DNA of 35,140 nucleotides from Chloroflexota bacterium (GTDB taxonomy: Bacteria > Chloroflexota > UBA6077 > SHYK01), in the NCBI GenBank assembly GCA_016202435.1, contig JACQOR010000093.1, positions 1-35,140 on the forward strand. Direction: 5' to 3'. The notes under the pieces are model-generated. The model was not told the DNA's origin. It made no database searches and worked only from the letters and a program-made list of their open reading frames with translations. Positions 1-8,677 of this stretch are shown in pieces (the first letter of the stretch is position 1; each line of letters opens with the position of its first letter). The position numbers were made by a program, and so were the translations under genes.

Positions 1-90
1 GGTTCGGTCGAGCCACTTCCGGTGGAGCCACCAGGAGAGGCGCTGAACGCGCCAGGGTAGCCACTTGGGGCAACTCCAGCCGACGAATGG

Positions 91-499
91 CGGGAATCCC
101 CGGCCATCGAGGTCGACACGTCGCTACCCGGAGTCCGCGTGGTGGGGGTCCTGGAGGATGTTTCCATGCAGCGAGGTCTTCCCCAGGCCATCGTCATGGA
201 CAACGGGCCGGAACTCACGAGCCGAGTCCTGGACCAGTGGGCCTACGAGCACGGCGTCCAGCTGCGGTTCATCGATCCGGGAAAGCCAGTCCAGAACGGG
301 CTCATCGAATCTTTCAACGGGAGGTTCCGAGATGAGTGTCTGAACCAGCACTGGTTCGTCACTCTGGCCCACGCCCGCCGCATCGTCGAGGCCTGGAGGC
401 TCGACTACAATCGGGCTCGGCCCCAGTTCGCTGGGCTACCTCACACCCAACGAATTCGCCCTATCAATCCGAGAAACTACGTCAGGGTCCGGTCAGTAG
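91..499 (+). pseudogene. IS3-family transposase (OrfB, DDE/rve) remnant, truncated and frameshifted
   Basis: This is the C-terminal part of an IS3-type transposase catalytic (rve) domain. Reading from about base 91, the translation contains the family signatures [10 protein letters not shown], the second catalytic Asp in [11 protein letters not shown], then [22 protein letters not shown] with the catalytic Glu, and [10 protein letters not shown]. After RARP (base 420) the expected ending shifts frame: bases 425-499 give [13 protein letters not shown] and a TAG at 497-499, so the gene carries an indel in the CCCC run at 421-424. The first catalytic Asp region is missing; an in-frame stop lies at 58-60 and nothing transposase-like is readable in any frame over 1-60. 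No terminal inverted repeat was recognised. It is a dead remnant lying convergently against korB. Confidence 0.85.
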
Positions 500-549
500 C
501 CAACATGGCACGTATTGCGTGGGCTTTCGATGCGAGTGTGCGCCAGGCG

Positions 550-1416
550 CTACACGAACTCTAGCTTGATCGCTTCGAGGACATCGCGGGGGCGCTCGGG
601 GCTCCAGCGCATTAGAGGCCCTTTCTGGAGCTCTTCGACCTGCTCTTCGTAGGTCGGGCGGTCTTCCTGATAGATCACGCCGATAGGAATTCGCTCGTCC
701 CACTCACGAGCCTTCGCCCAAGCCTGGCCGAAGTCGATTGAGTCGAAGCCTTCCTCGTCATCGACTTTGTAGACCCGTTCCTTGTACCAGTCGTAGGTGT
801 TGATCTTGTTGTAGGTCACGCATGGCTGAAGCACGTCAACGAGCGCGTAGCCTTTGTGCTGGATCGCTTTCATGATCAGTTGAGTCAGGTGCTTCGGGTC
901 ACCGGCGAACCCCCGGCCGACGAATGTGGCGCCACCCGCGAGAGCCACGGCCATCGGGTTGACCATGATCTCAATAGAGCCCTCGGGCGAGGTGCTGCTG
1001 ATGTAGCCCCGGTCGCTCGTGGGCGAGTACTGGCCTTTTGTCAGTCCGTAGACCTGGTTGTTTTCAATAATGTGGGTCAGGTTCGGGTTCCGGCGCATCA
1101 CGTGCATGAGATGGTTGCCGCCGATGCCGTAGCCGTCGCCATCACCACTGATCGCCATAACGTTGAGCTCATGGTTGGCCAGCTTGATGCCCGTCGCTAC
1201 CGGCAAGGCCCGCCCGTGTAGAGCATCAAAGCCATTCGCTTTCATGTAGTAGGGCAGCTTGCTCCCACAGCCGATGCCGGAAACCAACATCGTGTTGTGG
1301 GGTTGGAGATCCAGCTGGGAGAAGGCCTGCTTGATCGCGGCCAGGATGCCGAAGTCGCCGCACCCGGGACACCAGGTTGGCTTCTCGTCAATGTTGAAGA
1401 GCTTGAGGTCAGACAT
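550..1416 (-). CDS. korB: 2-oxoacid:ferredoxin oxidoreductase, beta subunit (KorB-like)
   Basis: This is the thiamine-pyrophosphate subunit of a 2-oxoacid (probably 2-oxoglutarate) ferredoxin oxidoreductase, which decarboxylates the oxoacid to an acyl-CoA and reduces ferredoxin in the cytoplasm. The 288-residue protein has WCPGCG (Cys16, Cys19), GIGCG (Cys50) and QPC (Cys199), the expected cysteine pattern for the [4Fe-4S] cluster. It has the TPP/Mg motif GDGD (91-94) followed by NN (119-120). The ATG at 1416 was chosen over an upstream alternative at 1449 because [10 protein letters not shown] is the typical N-terminus and gives an 8-base overlap with the korA stop. Substrate specificity (2-oxoglutarate versus pyruvate) cannot be fixed from sequence alone. 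Confidence 0.93.
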   Translation of the reverse strand: MSDLKLFNIDEKPTWCPGCGDFGILAAIKQAFSQLDLQPHNTMLVSGIGCGSKLPYYMKANGFDALHGRALPVATGIKLANHELNVMAISGDGDGYGIGGNHLMHVMRRNPNLTHIIENNQVYGLTKGQYSPTSDRGYISSTSPEGSIEIMVNPMAVALAGGATFVGRGFAGDPKHLTQLIMKAIQHKGYALVDVLQPCVTYNKINTYDWYKERVYKVDDEEGFDSIDFGQAWAKAREWDERIPIGVIYQEDRPTYEEQVEELQKGPLMRWSPERPRDVLEAIKLEFV

Positions 1417-3172
1417 GGGCCAGCACCCCCTCGCGAACCTTTCGCGCAATCTCGTCGCCCGTAAAAGGGCGACCGCTGTACTTCAAGACCCTATGGGCAA
1501 TGTCAATCCCGGTCATCATCTTGATCACGAGGGCGAGCTGGCCGGTGTAGTTGTTCTCGATGTCCACTATGTGGCGGGAATTCCGCAGAATCTGCTCGGT
1601 CCGGGCCGTGGGGAACGGCCAAACTTCGTGATAGTGCAGATGATTGACCTTGAGGCCCTCCGCCGCCAACAGGAGCCGGGCCTCGTGGACTGGCCCGTAG
1701 GTTGAGCCCCAGGCAACCAGCGTCAAATCCGCATCCGCTGCGCCCTCGACCAAAGGCGCGCGAATGTCTTGTGCGGCCAGGTCGAGCTTTCTCATGCGCT
1801 TTTCCATCTGGAGCACCCGCATTTCGGCCTCTTCGACTGCCTGCCCGTCCTCATAGTGTTCGTCGCTGGTGGTCAGCACAATCCCCTTGGGATGTCCGGG
1901 CAACGCCCGAGGCGAGACGCCGCTGGGCGTGAGCTTGTGGCGCAGGTACTCCTCGGTCATCGCGTCGAGATCAACGTCCGTCAACAGTTCGCCGCGATCG
2001 ATGGTGACCTCGTCCAGGCTGAGCCGATCGGGATCGATCGCGCGTATCGCAGAGGACTGATTCATGTCCGTGAGGATGAAGACCGGAATTTGGTATTTCT
2101 CAGCGAAGTTGAAAGCTCGCCAGCCTGCCTGGAAGCACTCCTCGACAGTACCCGGCGTGAGCACCACCCGCGGGAACTCTCCCTGGGACAGATGCATGAC
2201 GAACTGGAGATCCGACTGCTCGGTACGGGTCGGGAGGCCGGTCGAAGGGCCAGCACGCTGCGCATCTACCACGACCAGCGGGGTCTCGGTCATCGCGGAG
2301 AGACCCACCGCTTCGACCATCAGCGACAGTCCGCCACCAGAGGTCGCGGTCATGGCACGCACGCCCGCGTGGGCAGCCCCGATGGCCATGAGGACCGCAG
2401 TGATCTCGTCCTCGCACTCCTTGACCACGATCCCTAGCTTCCTGTGATGGGCCGCCAGCCACTCGGTGATGGTGGTGGCCGGAGTCATCGGGTACATCGA
2501 GATCCAGCGGCAACCGGCCACGGCAGCGCCGAAAGCGATGGCCTGGTTGCCGTTGATCAGCATCCGCGGCTTGGTGGGCCTCGGCTCGAGCTTGAAGTCG
2601 AAATCAGGGCCGAATTCCCGAGCGCCTTCATCGTACGCGGCGCGCGCCACGGCGATATTCGCGTCGGCGATCTTCGAGCCCTTGCGGCTGCCAAAATTGT
2701 CGAGGATCACCTGCTCGATGTACTCGAACGGGAGCCCGCTGATTCCAGCCGCCACGGACAGCGAGGCGGTGTTCATCATGATCTTGTTCCCGCCCTCCCG
2801 CTGAGCAATCTCGGTGAGCGGGATTCTGACGGGCTTCACCCCGCGAGAGGTCAGCAGGCCATCGTCGACTTTCAGGCGGGAGTCCATGATGACCGCGCCA
2901 CCGGGGACGACTTCGTTGAGGTGCTCGTGGACAGTTTCGAGATCCAGCGGCATGAGCACGTGAACGGCATCGGAGGTGGCTTGAACGTCGCGGTCGCTGA
3001 CCCGGATTTGGAAGAAATTGTGGCCGCCGCGGATTCGAGACATGTAGTCCTGCAGCCCGTACACCCCAAGGCCTGCTCGGGTGAGAGCTTTGGCGAATCC
3101 GTGGCCGCTCGTATCAGCGCCCTGACCGGCCTCCCCACCCATCTTGAAGGTCATGTCATTTACGACCGCCAC
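1409..3172 (-). CDS. korA: 2-oxoacid:ferredoxin oxidoreductase, fused gamma-alpha subunit (KorA-like)
   Basis: This is the partner of KorB. The first ~190 residues form the gamma domain, beginning MTFKMGGEAGQGADTSG and continuing SRIRGGHNFFQIRVSD. Residues from about 200 onward are the pyrimidine-binding alpha domain (GNQAIAFGAAVAGC, then YPMTPATTITEWLA, then ATSGGGLSLMVEAVGLS). No separate delta (ferredoxin-like) gene is adjacent, as is usual for two-subunit KorAB enzymes. The start is ambiguous: a GTG at 3172 is preceded by GAGGAGG at 5-base spacing and is preferred here, while an ATG lies at 3193 with a weaker site and another ATG at 3154. It is co-transcribed with korB. The call to 2-oxoglutarate rather than another oxoacid is inferred from overall similarity. 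Confidence 0.92.
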   Translation of the reverse strand: MAVVNDMTFKMGGEAGQGADTSGHGFAKALTRAGLGVYGLQDYMSRIRGGHNFFQIRVSDRDVQATSDAVHVLMPLDLETVHEHLNEVVPGGAVIMDSRLKVDDGLLTSRGVKPVRIPLTEIAQREGGNKIMMNTASLSVAAGISGLPFEYIEQVILDNFGSRKGSKIADANIAVARAAYDEGAREFGPDFDFKLEPRPTKPRMLINGNQAIAFGAAVAGCRWISMYPMTPATTITEWLAAHHRKLGIVVKECEDEITAVLMAIGAAHAGVRAMTATSGGGLSLMVEAVGLSAMTETPLVVVDAQRAGPSTGLPTRTEQSDLQFVMHLSQGEFPRVVLTPGTVEECFQAGWRAFNFAEKYQIPVFILTDMNQSSAIRAIDPDRLSLDEVTIDRGELLTDVDLDAMTEEYLRHKLTPSGVSPRALPGHPKGIVLTTSDEHYEDGQAVEEAEMRVLQMEKRMRKLDLAAQDIRAPLVEGAADADLTLVAWGSTYGPVHEARLLLAAEGLKVNHLHYHEVWPFPTARTEQILRNSRHIVDIENNYTGQLALVIKMMTGIDIAHRVLKYSGRPFTGDEIARKVREGVLAHV

Positions 3173-3253
3173 GGCTACCTCCTCGGTCGGCATCTCGATT
3201 TCCCAACGGCATTCCGCCCACTACGCGTAGGATGGGGGAGGGACGGCACAGCA

Positions 3254-3262
3254 ATTCTACCA
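3254..3262 (-). promoter_or_regulatory. candidate extended -10 promoter for korAB
   Basis: On the minus strand the sequence reads TGGTAGAAT, an extended -10 (TGn plus TAGAAT). No good -35 hexamer is seen 17 bases upstream. It lies about 80 bases ahead of the preferred korA start, inside the 256-base gap (3173-3428) between korA and the iron-sulfur carrier gene. The rest of that gap shows no gene or clear terminator. Confidence 0.35.
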
Positions 3263-3428
3263 AAAACGGCGAACCGCCCGACCTCGGGTCCTCGCCCACG
3301 TGCGGGTCATGGCGGAACATTGGCCCGCCTTCCCACCACGAGATACATGACCACCGGGCTCGAGCCAGCACGTTCGGAGCTTAGGGCCCGGGCGGCCCGA
3401 CAAGAAGGACGAGCCGGTCGTCCTTTGT

Positions 3429-3785
3429 CTACGAACAGGGACGAGCGGTATTGCTGTCCGAGCCGGTATCGAAGGATGAGCCGCATGCGCAGCTTCGGGC
3501 GGCATTCGGATTATTGATCGTGAAACCGCCGCCCATGAGTTTGTCGACGAAATCTATCTCCGCGCCCTTCAGATAGAGCACGCTCATCTCGTCGACCCAG
3601 ACCTTTACGCCATCCTGCTCGACCGTGAGATCGCCTTCCTGAACTGTGTCATCGAAGGCCATACCGTAGCTCATCCCTGAGCATCCGCCGGGCGAGACGA
3701 ACACGCGCAGAGCGAGATCATCTCGCCCTTGCTCTCCCACGAGCCGTCGCACCTGTTCTACCGCAGTATTCGTGAGGGTGATCAA
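3429..3785 (-). CDS. erpA: A-type iron-sulfur cluster carrier (ErpA/IscA/HesB family)
   Basis: This is a carrier that receives Fe-S clusters and delivers them to apo-proteins; nearby KorAB is a plausible client. The three ligand cysteines are all present: one in SPGGCSGMSYG and two in the C-terminal SCACGSSF motif. The family core starts ITLTNTAVEQVRRL. A TTG at 3785 gives a 118-residue protein of typical length starting MITLTNTA, with GGAGG 11 bases upstream. A longer TTG-started version from 3821 is possible, but it has no ribosome-binding site and would start almost at the predicted transcription start. After SCACGSSF there is an extra ~14-residue tail ending in a cysteine (ARPCS), of unknown meaning. 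ErpA versus IscA cannot be separated with certainty. Confidence 0.9.
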   Translation of the reverse strand: MITLTNTAVEQVRRLVGEQGRDDLALRVFVSPGGCSGMSYGMAFDDTVQEGDLTVEQDGVKVWVDEMSVLYLKGAEIDFVDKLMGGGFTINNPNAARSCACGSSFDTGSDSNTARPCS

Positions 3786-3832
3786 TGCTGGGACCGCCTC
3801 CGGAACCGATAGCCTACTCAACCACTATGTTT

Positions 3833-3838
3833 AGTATA
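3833..3838 (-). promoter_or_regulatory. candidate -10 element (TATACT) for the A-type carrier gene
   Basis: Bases 3833-3838 read TATACT on the minus strand within a local AT-rich patch (3826-3843) that contrasts with the GC-rich surroundings. No clear -35 is visible. Transcription starting about 7 bases downstream would begin near 3826, which favours the 3785 start codon over 3821. Confidence 0.35.
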
Positions 3839-3871
3839 TCAAAGCGAATGCCGATTTGAGGTCAGCGGCTC

Positions 3872-3927
3872 CGCACCGGCAGCCGGTGCGCTGGCTCGGC
3901 AAGGCTACTGCCTACCGGCTAAGCCGG
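3872..3927. repeat. two adjacent GC-rich inverted repeats at the end of the lipoprotein gene
   Basis: Bases 3872-3890 are a perfect palindrome with 9-base arms, CGCACCGGC-A-GCCGGTGCG. Bases 3915-3927 are a second palindrome, CCGGCT-A-AGCCGG, which spans the lipoprotein stop codon (3919-3921). They could form hairpins that end or attenuate lipoprotein transcription before the carrier gene, but neither is followed by a T-run, so a classic Rho-independent terminator is not supported. Confidence 0.5.
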
Positions 3928-4293
3928 ACCCGCCCGGCCGGAAGGACACCAAACCACTCGGCTCAGGCTCGCGTGATACAGATACTCCTGCCCAGCAATC
4001 ACCAGGATGATCCGATAGCCCGGAGTGACGACTTGTGAGTAGAAGCGATCCGGCTCCGGACAGCCCAGGCTCGCATCTGGCCAGTCGGTCGCCGCAACGG
4101 ACCGCACCTCGATGGAGACGGCCGGCACACCGACGCGCTCCTGCAGATCCCCCTGGGCGGCTCCGACTACGGTTTCAGCTTCAGGCGGGACCGCGAATCT
4201 CATGGGTTCATCGCCAGAGACGGCGCGAGAGCACGCCACTGCTGCCAGAGCCACTACCATCACCAGGCATCTCGGCGGTTGCACTTCTGCCAT
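3919..4293 (-). CDS. small secreted lipoprotein of unknown function
   Basis: This 124-residue protein has a short N-region, a hydrophobic stretch (CLVMVVALAAVA, about 9-20) and a lipobox-like AVAC with Cys21, so it is probably a lipoprotein exported to the outer face of the membrane. The second half carries a compact motif, WPDASLGCPEPD, then Y.Q..TPGY, then GQEYLYHA. I recognise this as a recurring pattern in uncharacterised Chloroflexota-type proteins; that is a memory-based impression. No enzymatic residues are evident. The ATG at 4293 was chosen because it directly precedes the signal peptide; the longer reading from 4407 adds an unlikely extension that overlaps divergent pcm. Function is unknown. 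Confidence 0.75.
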   Translation of the reverse strand: MAEVQPPRCLVMVVALAAVACSRAVSGDEPMRFAVPPEAETVVGAAQGDLQERVGVPAVSIEVRSVAATDWPDASLGCPEPDRFYSQVVTPGYRIILVIAGQEYLYHASLSRVVWCPSGRAGPA

Positions 4294-4345
4294 GCGGCTA
4301 GAATGCCATAAAAAGTGCCGATGCGTAGCCTGGTCGAGGGTTTTG

Positions 4346-5011
4346 TTGACTTCCTCTGGCGTTAGCTCCCGAGAGAAACTGGTCGTTGAGCTCCGGAACG
4401 ATGGCATAAGCGACGAGCGGGTGCTGGCTGCCCTGGGCCGGGTGCCCCGCGACCAGTTTGTCTCTGAAGCTCTCCACGACCGCGCCTACGAGAATGTGGC
4501 TCTTCCCATCGGCGAGGGACAGACCATATCCCAACCCTACGTGGTGGCCGCGATGGTCCAGGCCCTGGCGCTCACGGGACGGGAGTCGGTCCTTGAGGTC
4601 GGGACCGGCTCGGGCTATGGCGCGGCAGTGCTTGCGGAGCTCGCTGCGCAGGTGATTTCGATCGAGCTTCGGGCGGAACTGGCGTCGGTAGCTTCAGCCA
4701 GACTCCGCCAGCTCCACTACGGGAATGTGACGGTCCTGCAGGGCGATGGCAGCCAGGGGTGGCGGGAGTCGGCCCCGTATGATGCGATCTCTGTAACCGC
4801 TTGCGCCCCCGAGGTGCCCCGACCCCTGTTGCAGCAGCTCCGAAACGGGGGACGCCTGGTCGCTCCGATCGGCCCGCCCAAGAGACAGCACCTCATCCTC
4901 TTTGAGCGAGCTGACACTCGCCTGCACGCACGCGACCTAGGCCAGGTCCGCTTCGTTCCGCTGCTCGGGGTCGCGGGCATTCAACTTCTCGACAAGTCAC
5001 GACGAAACTAA
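4346..5011 (+). CDS. pcm: protein-L-isoaspartate O-methyltransferase
   Basis: This cytoplasmic repair enzyme methylates isoaspartyl residues in damaged proteins using S-adenosylmethionine. It has the family signature IGEGQTISQPYVVAAMVQAL followed by the SAM-binding loop EVGTGSGYGAAVLAEL, then a downstream GDGSQGW and an ITVTACAPEVP-like block (here ISVTACAPEVP). A TTG at 4346 is preceded by GAGGG (4336-4340) at 5-base spacing and gives 221 residues, the normal family length. An ATG at 4292 would add 18 residues without family support and would overlap the divergent lipoprotein gene. The gene is followed after 13 bases by moxR, so the four genes 4346-8676 look like one operon. Confidence 0.93.
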   Translation: MTSSGVSSREKLVVELRNDGISDERVLAALGRVPRDQFVSEALHDRAYENVALPIGEGQTISQPYVVAAMVQALALTGRESVLEVGTGSGYGAAVLAELAAQVISIELRAELASVASARLRQLHYGNVTVLQGDGSQGWRESAPYDAISVTACAPEVPRPLLQQLRNGGRLVAPIGPPKRQHLILFERADTRLHARDLGQVRFVPLLGVAGIQLLDKSRRN

Positions 5012-5024
5012 GGGAGAGCTGGGC

Positions 5025-5987
5025 GTGGATCCAAGCCCTGTGGCGAACTTTGGGCGTGGCCTATCGAACGAGGTAGGCCGAGTCATCGTTGGCAAGTCGG
5101 ACGTCGTGGAACTGCTGGCAGTGGCTCTGCTCTGCGAAGGTCACGTCCTTATCGAAGACGTGCCCGGCCTCGGCAAGACGATGATGGCCAAGACCCTCGC
5201 GCGGTCCCTCTCCTGTAGCTTCAGCCGCGTCCAGTTCACGCCCGACTTGCTGCCCAGCGACGTCACCGGCATCTTCTTTTTCAACCAGAAGAGCAGCGAG
5301 TTCGAGTTCCGGGCGGGCCCCATCCACGCCAACGTCATTCTGGCCGACGAGATCAACCGGGCCACGCCGCGAACGCAATCGAGCTTGCTGGAGGCGATGG
5401 AAGAACGCCAGGTGACTGTGGAGGGACAGACCTCAGCCCTCCCCCGTCCCTTCATAGTCCTCGCCACGCAGAACCCGGTCGAACTCGAGGGGACCTTTCC
5501 GTTGCCGGAGGCCCAGCTCGACCGCTTCTTGCTGCGCATCTCAATAGGGTATCCATCGGACGCAGAGGAGGTCGCCGTCTTGCGCCGCTTCGAAGCGGCC
5601 TTTCCGCTCGACGACGTACAGCCGGTCTTCTCGGCGGACCAGATCCTCGATCTCATCGGTGAAGCACGGAAGGTGTATGTCGACGATTCAGTTGCGGAGT
5701 ACATCGTGAGTCTGGCCCGAGCCACCCGTCAGCACGAGGCTATCGAACTGGGTGCGAGCCCCCGCGCAAGCCTGGCTCTCTTCCGAGCCTCTCAGGCCTT
5801 GGCTGCGCTTCACGAACGAACCTATGTCACGCCAGATGACGTGAAGCGGCTAGTTGGACCGGTCTTTGCCCATCGCCTGATCTTGCGACACCAGGGGCGA
5901 CTGCGCGGCTCCGACGCTCGAAACGTGCTGGCCTCGATCGTCGACACCACTCCGACGCCAGTCGAGCCGCTTCCCACCCCGAGCTAG
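5025..5987 (+). CDS. MoxR-family AAA+ ATPase
   Basis: This is a 320-residue AAA+ ATPase of the MoxR type (AAA_3 plus AAA lid). The Walker A is EDVPGLGKT (44-52), the Walker B is VILADEINR (about 105-113), and the sensor region reads ATQNPVE with the family-typical [13 protein letters not shown]. MoxR ATPases act as chaperone-like activators, usually of proteins encoded beside them. Here those are the DUF58 and DUF4129 proteins that follow at 5-base and -4-base spacing. The GTG start at 5025 has GGGAGAG 6 bases upstream. The target complex is unknown. Confidence 0.93.
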   Translation: MDPSPVANFGRGLSNEVGRVIVGKSDVVELLAVALLCEGHVLIEDVPGLGKTMMAKTLARSLSCSFSRVQFTPDLLPSDVTGIFFFNQKSSEFEFRAGPIHANVILADEINRATPRTQSSLLEAMEERQVTVEGQTSALPRPFIVLATQNPVELEGTFPLPEAQLDRFLLRISIGYPSDAEEVAVLRRFEAAFPLDDVQPVFSADQILDLIGEARKVYVDDSVAEYIVSLARATRQHEAIELGASPRASLALFRASQALAALHERTYVTPDDVKRLVGPVFAHRLILRHQGRLRGSDARNVLASIVDTTPTPVEPLPTPS

Positions 5988-5992
5988 GCCCG

Positions 5993-7288
5993 ATGACATC
6001 GCCCCTGGACACGGATGGTGTCCCGCCACCTGAACCTGCAAACCCCCAGAACACCACGGAAGCGATTCTCGCCGTCCTCGGAATCCTGCTCTTCATCGGC
6101 GTCATCCGGTCGCAGCCCGCTTTGATCTTGTTCTGCGGTCTTTTGGGCGGCGCGTTGCTCCTCGCGGCCCTCTGGTCACGGCGCTCCAGGCATCGGCTCT
6201 CGTACCGCCACTTTTTCGAGCCGGCGCGGATCTTTCCGGGTGAGGAGACAGACTACGTCATCGAGCTCACGAACCGGAAGGGATTGCCCCTCCCATGGGC
6301 TGAGCTCGAGGAGCGCCTCCCGAACCAGCTTACTGCTGTCTACGACCCGGACGTCCCATTGGAAGCCGGCTGGCAGCGGCGACGGACGATTTCGCTGGGG
6401 TGGCACGAACGGCTGGTACTGCGCCAGCGGTTCACGTGCAGGCAGCGCGGCGAATACTTGATCGGACCTACCGACCTCAGCACCGGAGACCCGCTCGGCA
6501 TTTTTCCGGTCCGCATGCACATCCCGGAAACCCGTTCGCTCATCGTCTATCCCCGCGTCGCCGTACTTGACTGGACGGCGATTCAGTCGCGGTTTCCTTT
6601 TGGACCGATCAAGGCCCGGCCGCCCGTCCTAGAGGACCCTTCTTGGTTCGCCGGCATCCGGGACTACCGACCGGGGGACCCGCGCCGCTGGGTCGACTGG
6701 AAGGCGACCGCACGCCGACAGAAGCTACAGACGCGGGTGTTCACACCTACAACGCTCACCAACCTCGTCGTAGCTGTGAACATGCAGACGCTCCCCTACA
6801 CCTGGCAGGGTTACGATCAAGCGCATCTGGAAGCCTGCATTGGCGTAGCGGCCGCCCTGGTGCGCAACCTTCTCGATCAGCACTGCGCGGTCGGATTAGC
6901 TGCGAACGCCAGCGGTGGCAGCATTGAACAGTTTCAAGCGTATCTGCCTCCCAGCCAGCAACCATCTCAGGCCGCCGAAGCGCTGGCAATGCTCGCACGG
7001 CTGTCAGCCCTCCCCACGCTAACGTTCGGAGCATTCTTGCGGCGAGTGGCAGCCAACTTCCCCTACGGCGCTAGCCTCATCGTGGTGGCAGCCTATCTCG
7101 ATGAGGAGAGCGCCGACCAGATCGCGGCTCTCGCGGAGCGCGGCCACTCGGTGGAGGTCTTCTTTCTCGGGGATCGCCTCCCGCCAAATCTGCCCCGAGA
7201 CATACCAACGGTGTACCTTCCGAAGGTCGAGTTTGAGGCGGTTTCCGGCGCTACTTCCGATCCGGTTACTCTCGAGGCCCTCACGTGA
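5993..7288 (+). CDS. DUF58 domain protein, membrane-anchored
   Basis: This 431-residue protein has two N-terminal membrane segments (about 25-40 and 42-60), then an extended region and the DUF58 hallmark FAGIRDYRPGDPRRWVDWKATAR (about 218-240, shown only in part by the family consensus). DUF58 proteins often resemble a von Willebrand factor A fold and occur with MoxR ATPases. The combination is thought to act in assembly or quality control of envelope or metal-containing complexes. It starts with ATG 5 bases after moxR and its TGA overlaps the next GTG (GTGA), implying translational coupling. The exact role is unknown. Confidence 0.88.
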   Translation: MTSPLDTDGVPPPEPANPQNTTEAILAVLGILLFIGVIRSQPALILFCGLLGGALLLAALWSRRSRHRLSYRHFFEPARIFPGEETDYVIELTNRKGLPLPWAELEERLPNQLTAVYDPDVPLEAGWQRRRTISLGWHERLVLRQRFTCRQRGEYLIGPTDLSTGDPLGIFPVRMHIPETRSLIVYPRVAVLDWTAIQSRFPFGPIKARPPVLEDPSWFAGIRDYRPGDPRRWVDWKATARRQKLQTRVFTPTTLTNLVVAVNMQTLPYTWQGYDQAHLEACIGVAAALVRNLLDQHCAVGLAANASGGSIEQFQAYLPPSQQPSQAAEALAMLARLSALPTLTFGAFLRRVAANFPYGASLIVVAAYLDEESADQIAALAERGHSVEVFFLGDRLPPNLPRDIPTVYLPKVEFEAVSGATSDPVTLEALT

Positions 7289-8676
7289 CACGAGTCATCG
7301 CGCTCATTCTCGTGGTGCTGGCCTGCAGCGCGCTTGAAGGACTCTGGGTGTGGCTGCTCGCAACAACACTTTCCGAAGTGGACGGCCAGATTGCACCATC
7401 GCTCCTATTCCTCCTCGCCCTTCCGTTCTCGAGCTGGCTCACGTCCCGCTTGCTCGCCACTTCAAAGATTTCCGCCGCAGTGCGCCGTAGTGCTTTGGTG
7501 TGGGGTGGCCTCGGACTCGCTGTCCTGGCGGCCACGGTCCATGCCGGACTTCAAGTGCCTGTGCAATTCGTACTCGGCCAGCGGGATCCGGACTACCGGG
7601 GAAGCGCCACGGCCCTGGGGATACTCGTCGGCTACCTCTGGGCCCGAGGCCTCTTTTTGTCCGCTCAAGTGAACCGTGGACAGGTCATGAGCCATATCTC
7701 CATCTCGGTCTTTCTCCTGGCAAACATCCTGCTGCTGCTGCCGCTGACGAACAGCGTCCAAGAGTTCGGGCTGGAAGTTGTCGGCGCCTCCTTCTTTTCC
7801 GCCCTCGTTGCGCTTCTCCTCGTGCAGTTGGCCGACACGGAGTCTCACCAGGTGCGCAAGGCACATTGGTTTGGGCTAGCAGCTGCGGCCGCAGTCGCGA
7901 TGCTCTTGGTGACTGCGGTCTTCACGGGCGTTCTGTCGTCGGGAATTCCGCAGGACGTCGGACGCGCGCTCGGCCAGGCTGGAAGCATCGCCACGCCGGT
8001 AACCAACGGGATACTGCTGGGAATTGGCTATCTCGCCGAGTATGTCACCTACTTCTTCTTGTGGCTTCGCTACTTGTTCACCGGAGATCCGGACGTCGTG
8101 GAACGCTCCCAGCGCGAAGCGGAAGCGGCCCGGCCCAGGTTCAACACCGACGGACCATACGGGGTTCCTGAGATCATGACGCTGGCAGCGGCGGCTTTCA
8201 TCATCGCGCTTCTCATACTGTTCGCAGCGCACGTCATGTCTCGTCTCGTGGAGCGCGGCGAACGGCGCGCTCTGGACAGCATCCGAGAACGCCGCCGATC
8301 CACACGCGGGCTAGCTGCCGAGGGGGTCCGGTCCGCGCTGGGCTGGCTGCCCGGATTTGGACCCGCGGACGGGCTGGCCGGACGTGCAGCCGAGATCCGG
8401 CGCCACTACCGTGCGTTCCAGGCGCTGATGGCCCGAGCGAGCTTCCCGCGCGCCGCAGCGGAAACGGCCAGCGAATTTCAGGCCAGCGTTACCCGCTCGC
8501 TTCCCGCCACTCGCCCGGCGGTGGCAACGATTACCGGTGCCTACACGTTGGCGAGATACGCAGATTCGAGCACACCGTTACCCGATCCTTCGACCGTCGC
8601 CGAGGCGGTCGCCGAGGTTCGGACGACACTCCAGGCGCACGCGGCAGCCGCGTCACATCGCGACAATTCGGCCTAG
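7285..8676 (+). CDS. polytopic membrane protein with C-terminal DUF4129-like domain
   Basis: This 463-residue protein has roughly nine hydrophobic segments (first at 1-28, last at about 296-316). It ends in a cytoplasmic domain with the pattern IRRHYRAFQALMARASFPRA, then ETASEF and ITGAYTLARYAD, which matches the DUF4129 domain found after transglutaminases and in MoxR/DUF58 operons. No transglutaminase Cys-His-Asp region is seen, so this is the transmembrane-DUF4129 form without the enzyme. Its GTG start overlaps the DUF58 stop. It ends one base from the convergent birA stop, leaving no room for a separate terminator. Confidence 0.8.
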   Translation: MTRVIALILVVLACSALEGLWVWLLATTLSEVDGQIAPSLLFLLALPFSSWLTSRLLATSKISAAVRRSALVWGGLGLAVLAATVHAGLQVPVQFVLGQRDPDYRGSATALGILVGYLWARGLFLSAQVNRGQVMSHISISVFLLANILLLLPLTNSVQEFGLEVVGASFFSALVALLLVQLADTESHQVRKAHWFGLAAAAAVAMLLVTAVFTGVLSSGIPQDVGRALGQAGSIATPVTNGILLGIGYLAEYVTYFFLWLRYLFTGDPDVVERSQREAEAARPRFNTDGPYGVPEIMTLAAAAFIIALLILFAAHVMSRLVERGERRALDSIRERRRSTRGLAAEGVRSALGWLPGFGPADGLAGRAAEIRRHYRAFQALMARASFPRAAAETASEFQASVTRSLPATRPAVATITGAYTLARYADSSTPLPDPSTVAEAVAEVRTTLQAHAAAASHRDNSA

Positions 8677-8677
8677 C

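Noticed and set aside
2444-3517. 357-codon plus-strand open frame opposite korA
   Set aside because: It is antisense to the clearly conserved KorA frame and shows no family motifs; long antisense frames are common in high-GC DNA.
4112-4345. N-terminal extension of pcm
   Set aside because: It lies antisense to the lipoprotein gene, lacks family similarity and has no ribosome site; the TTG at 4346 does.
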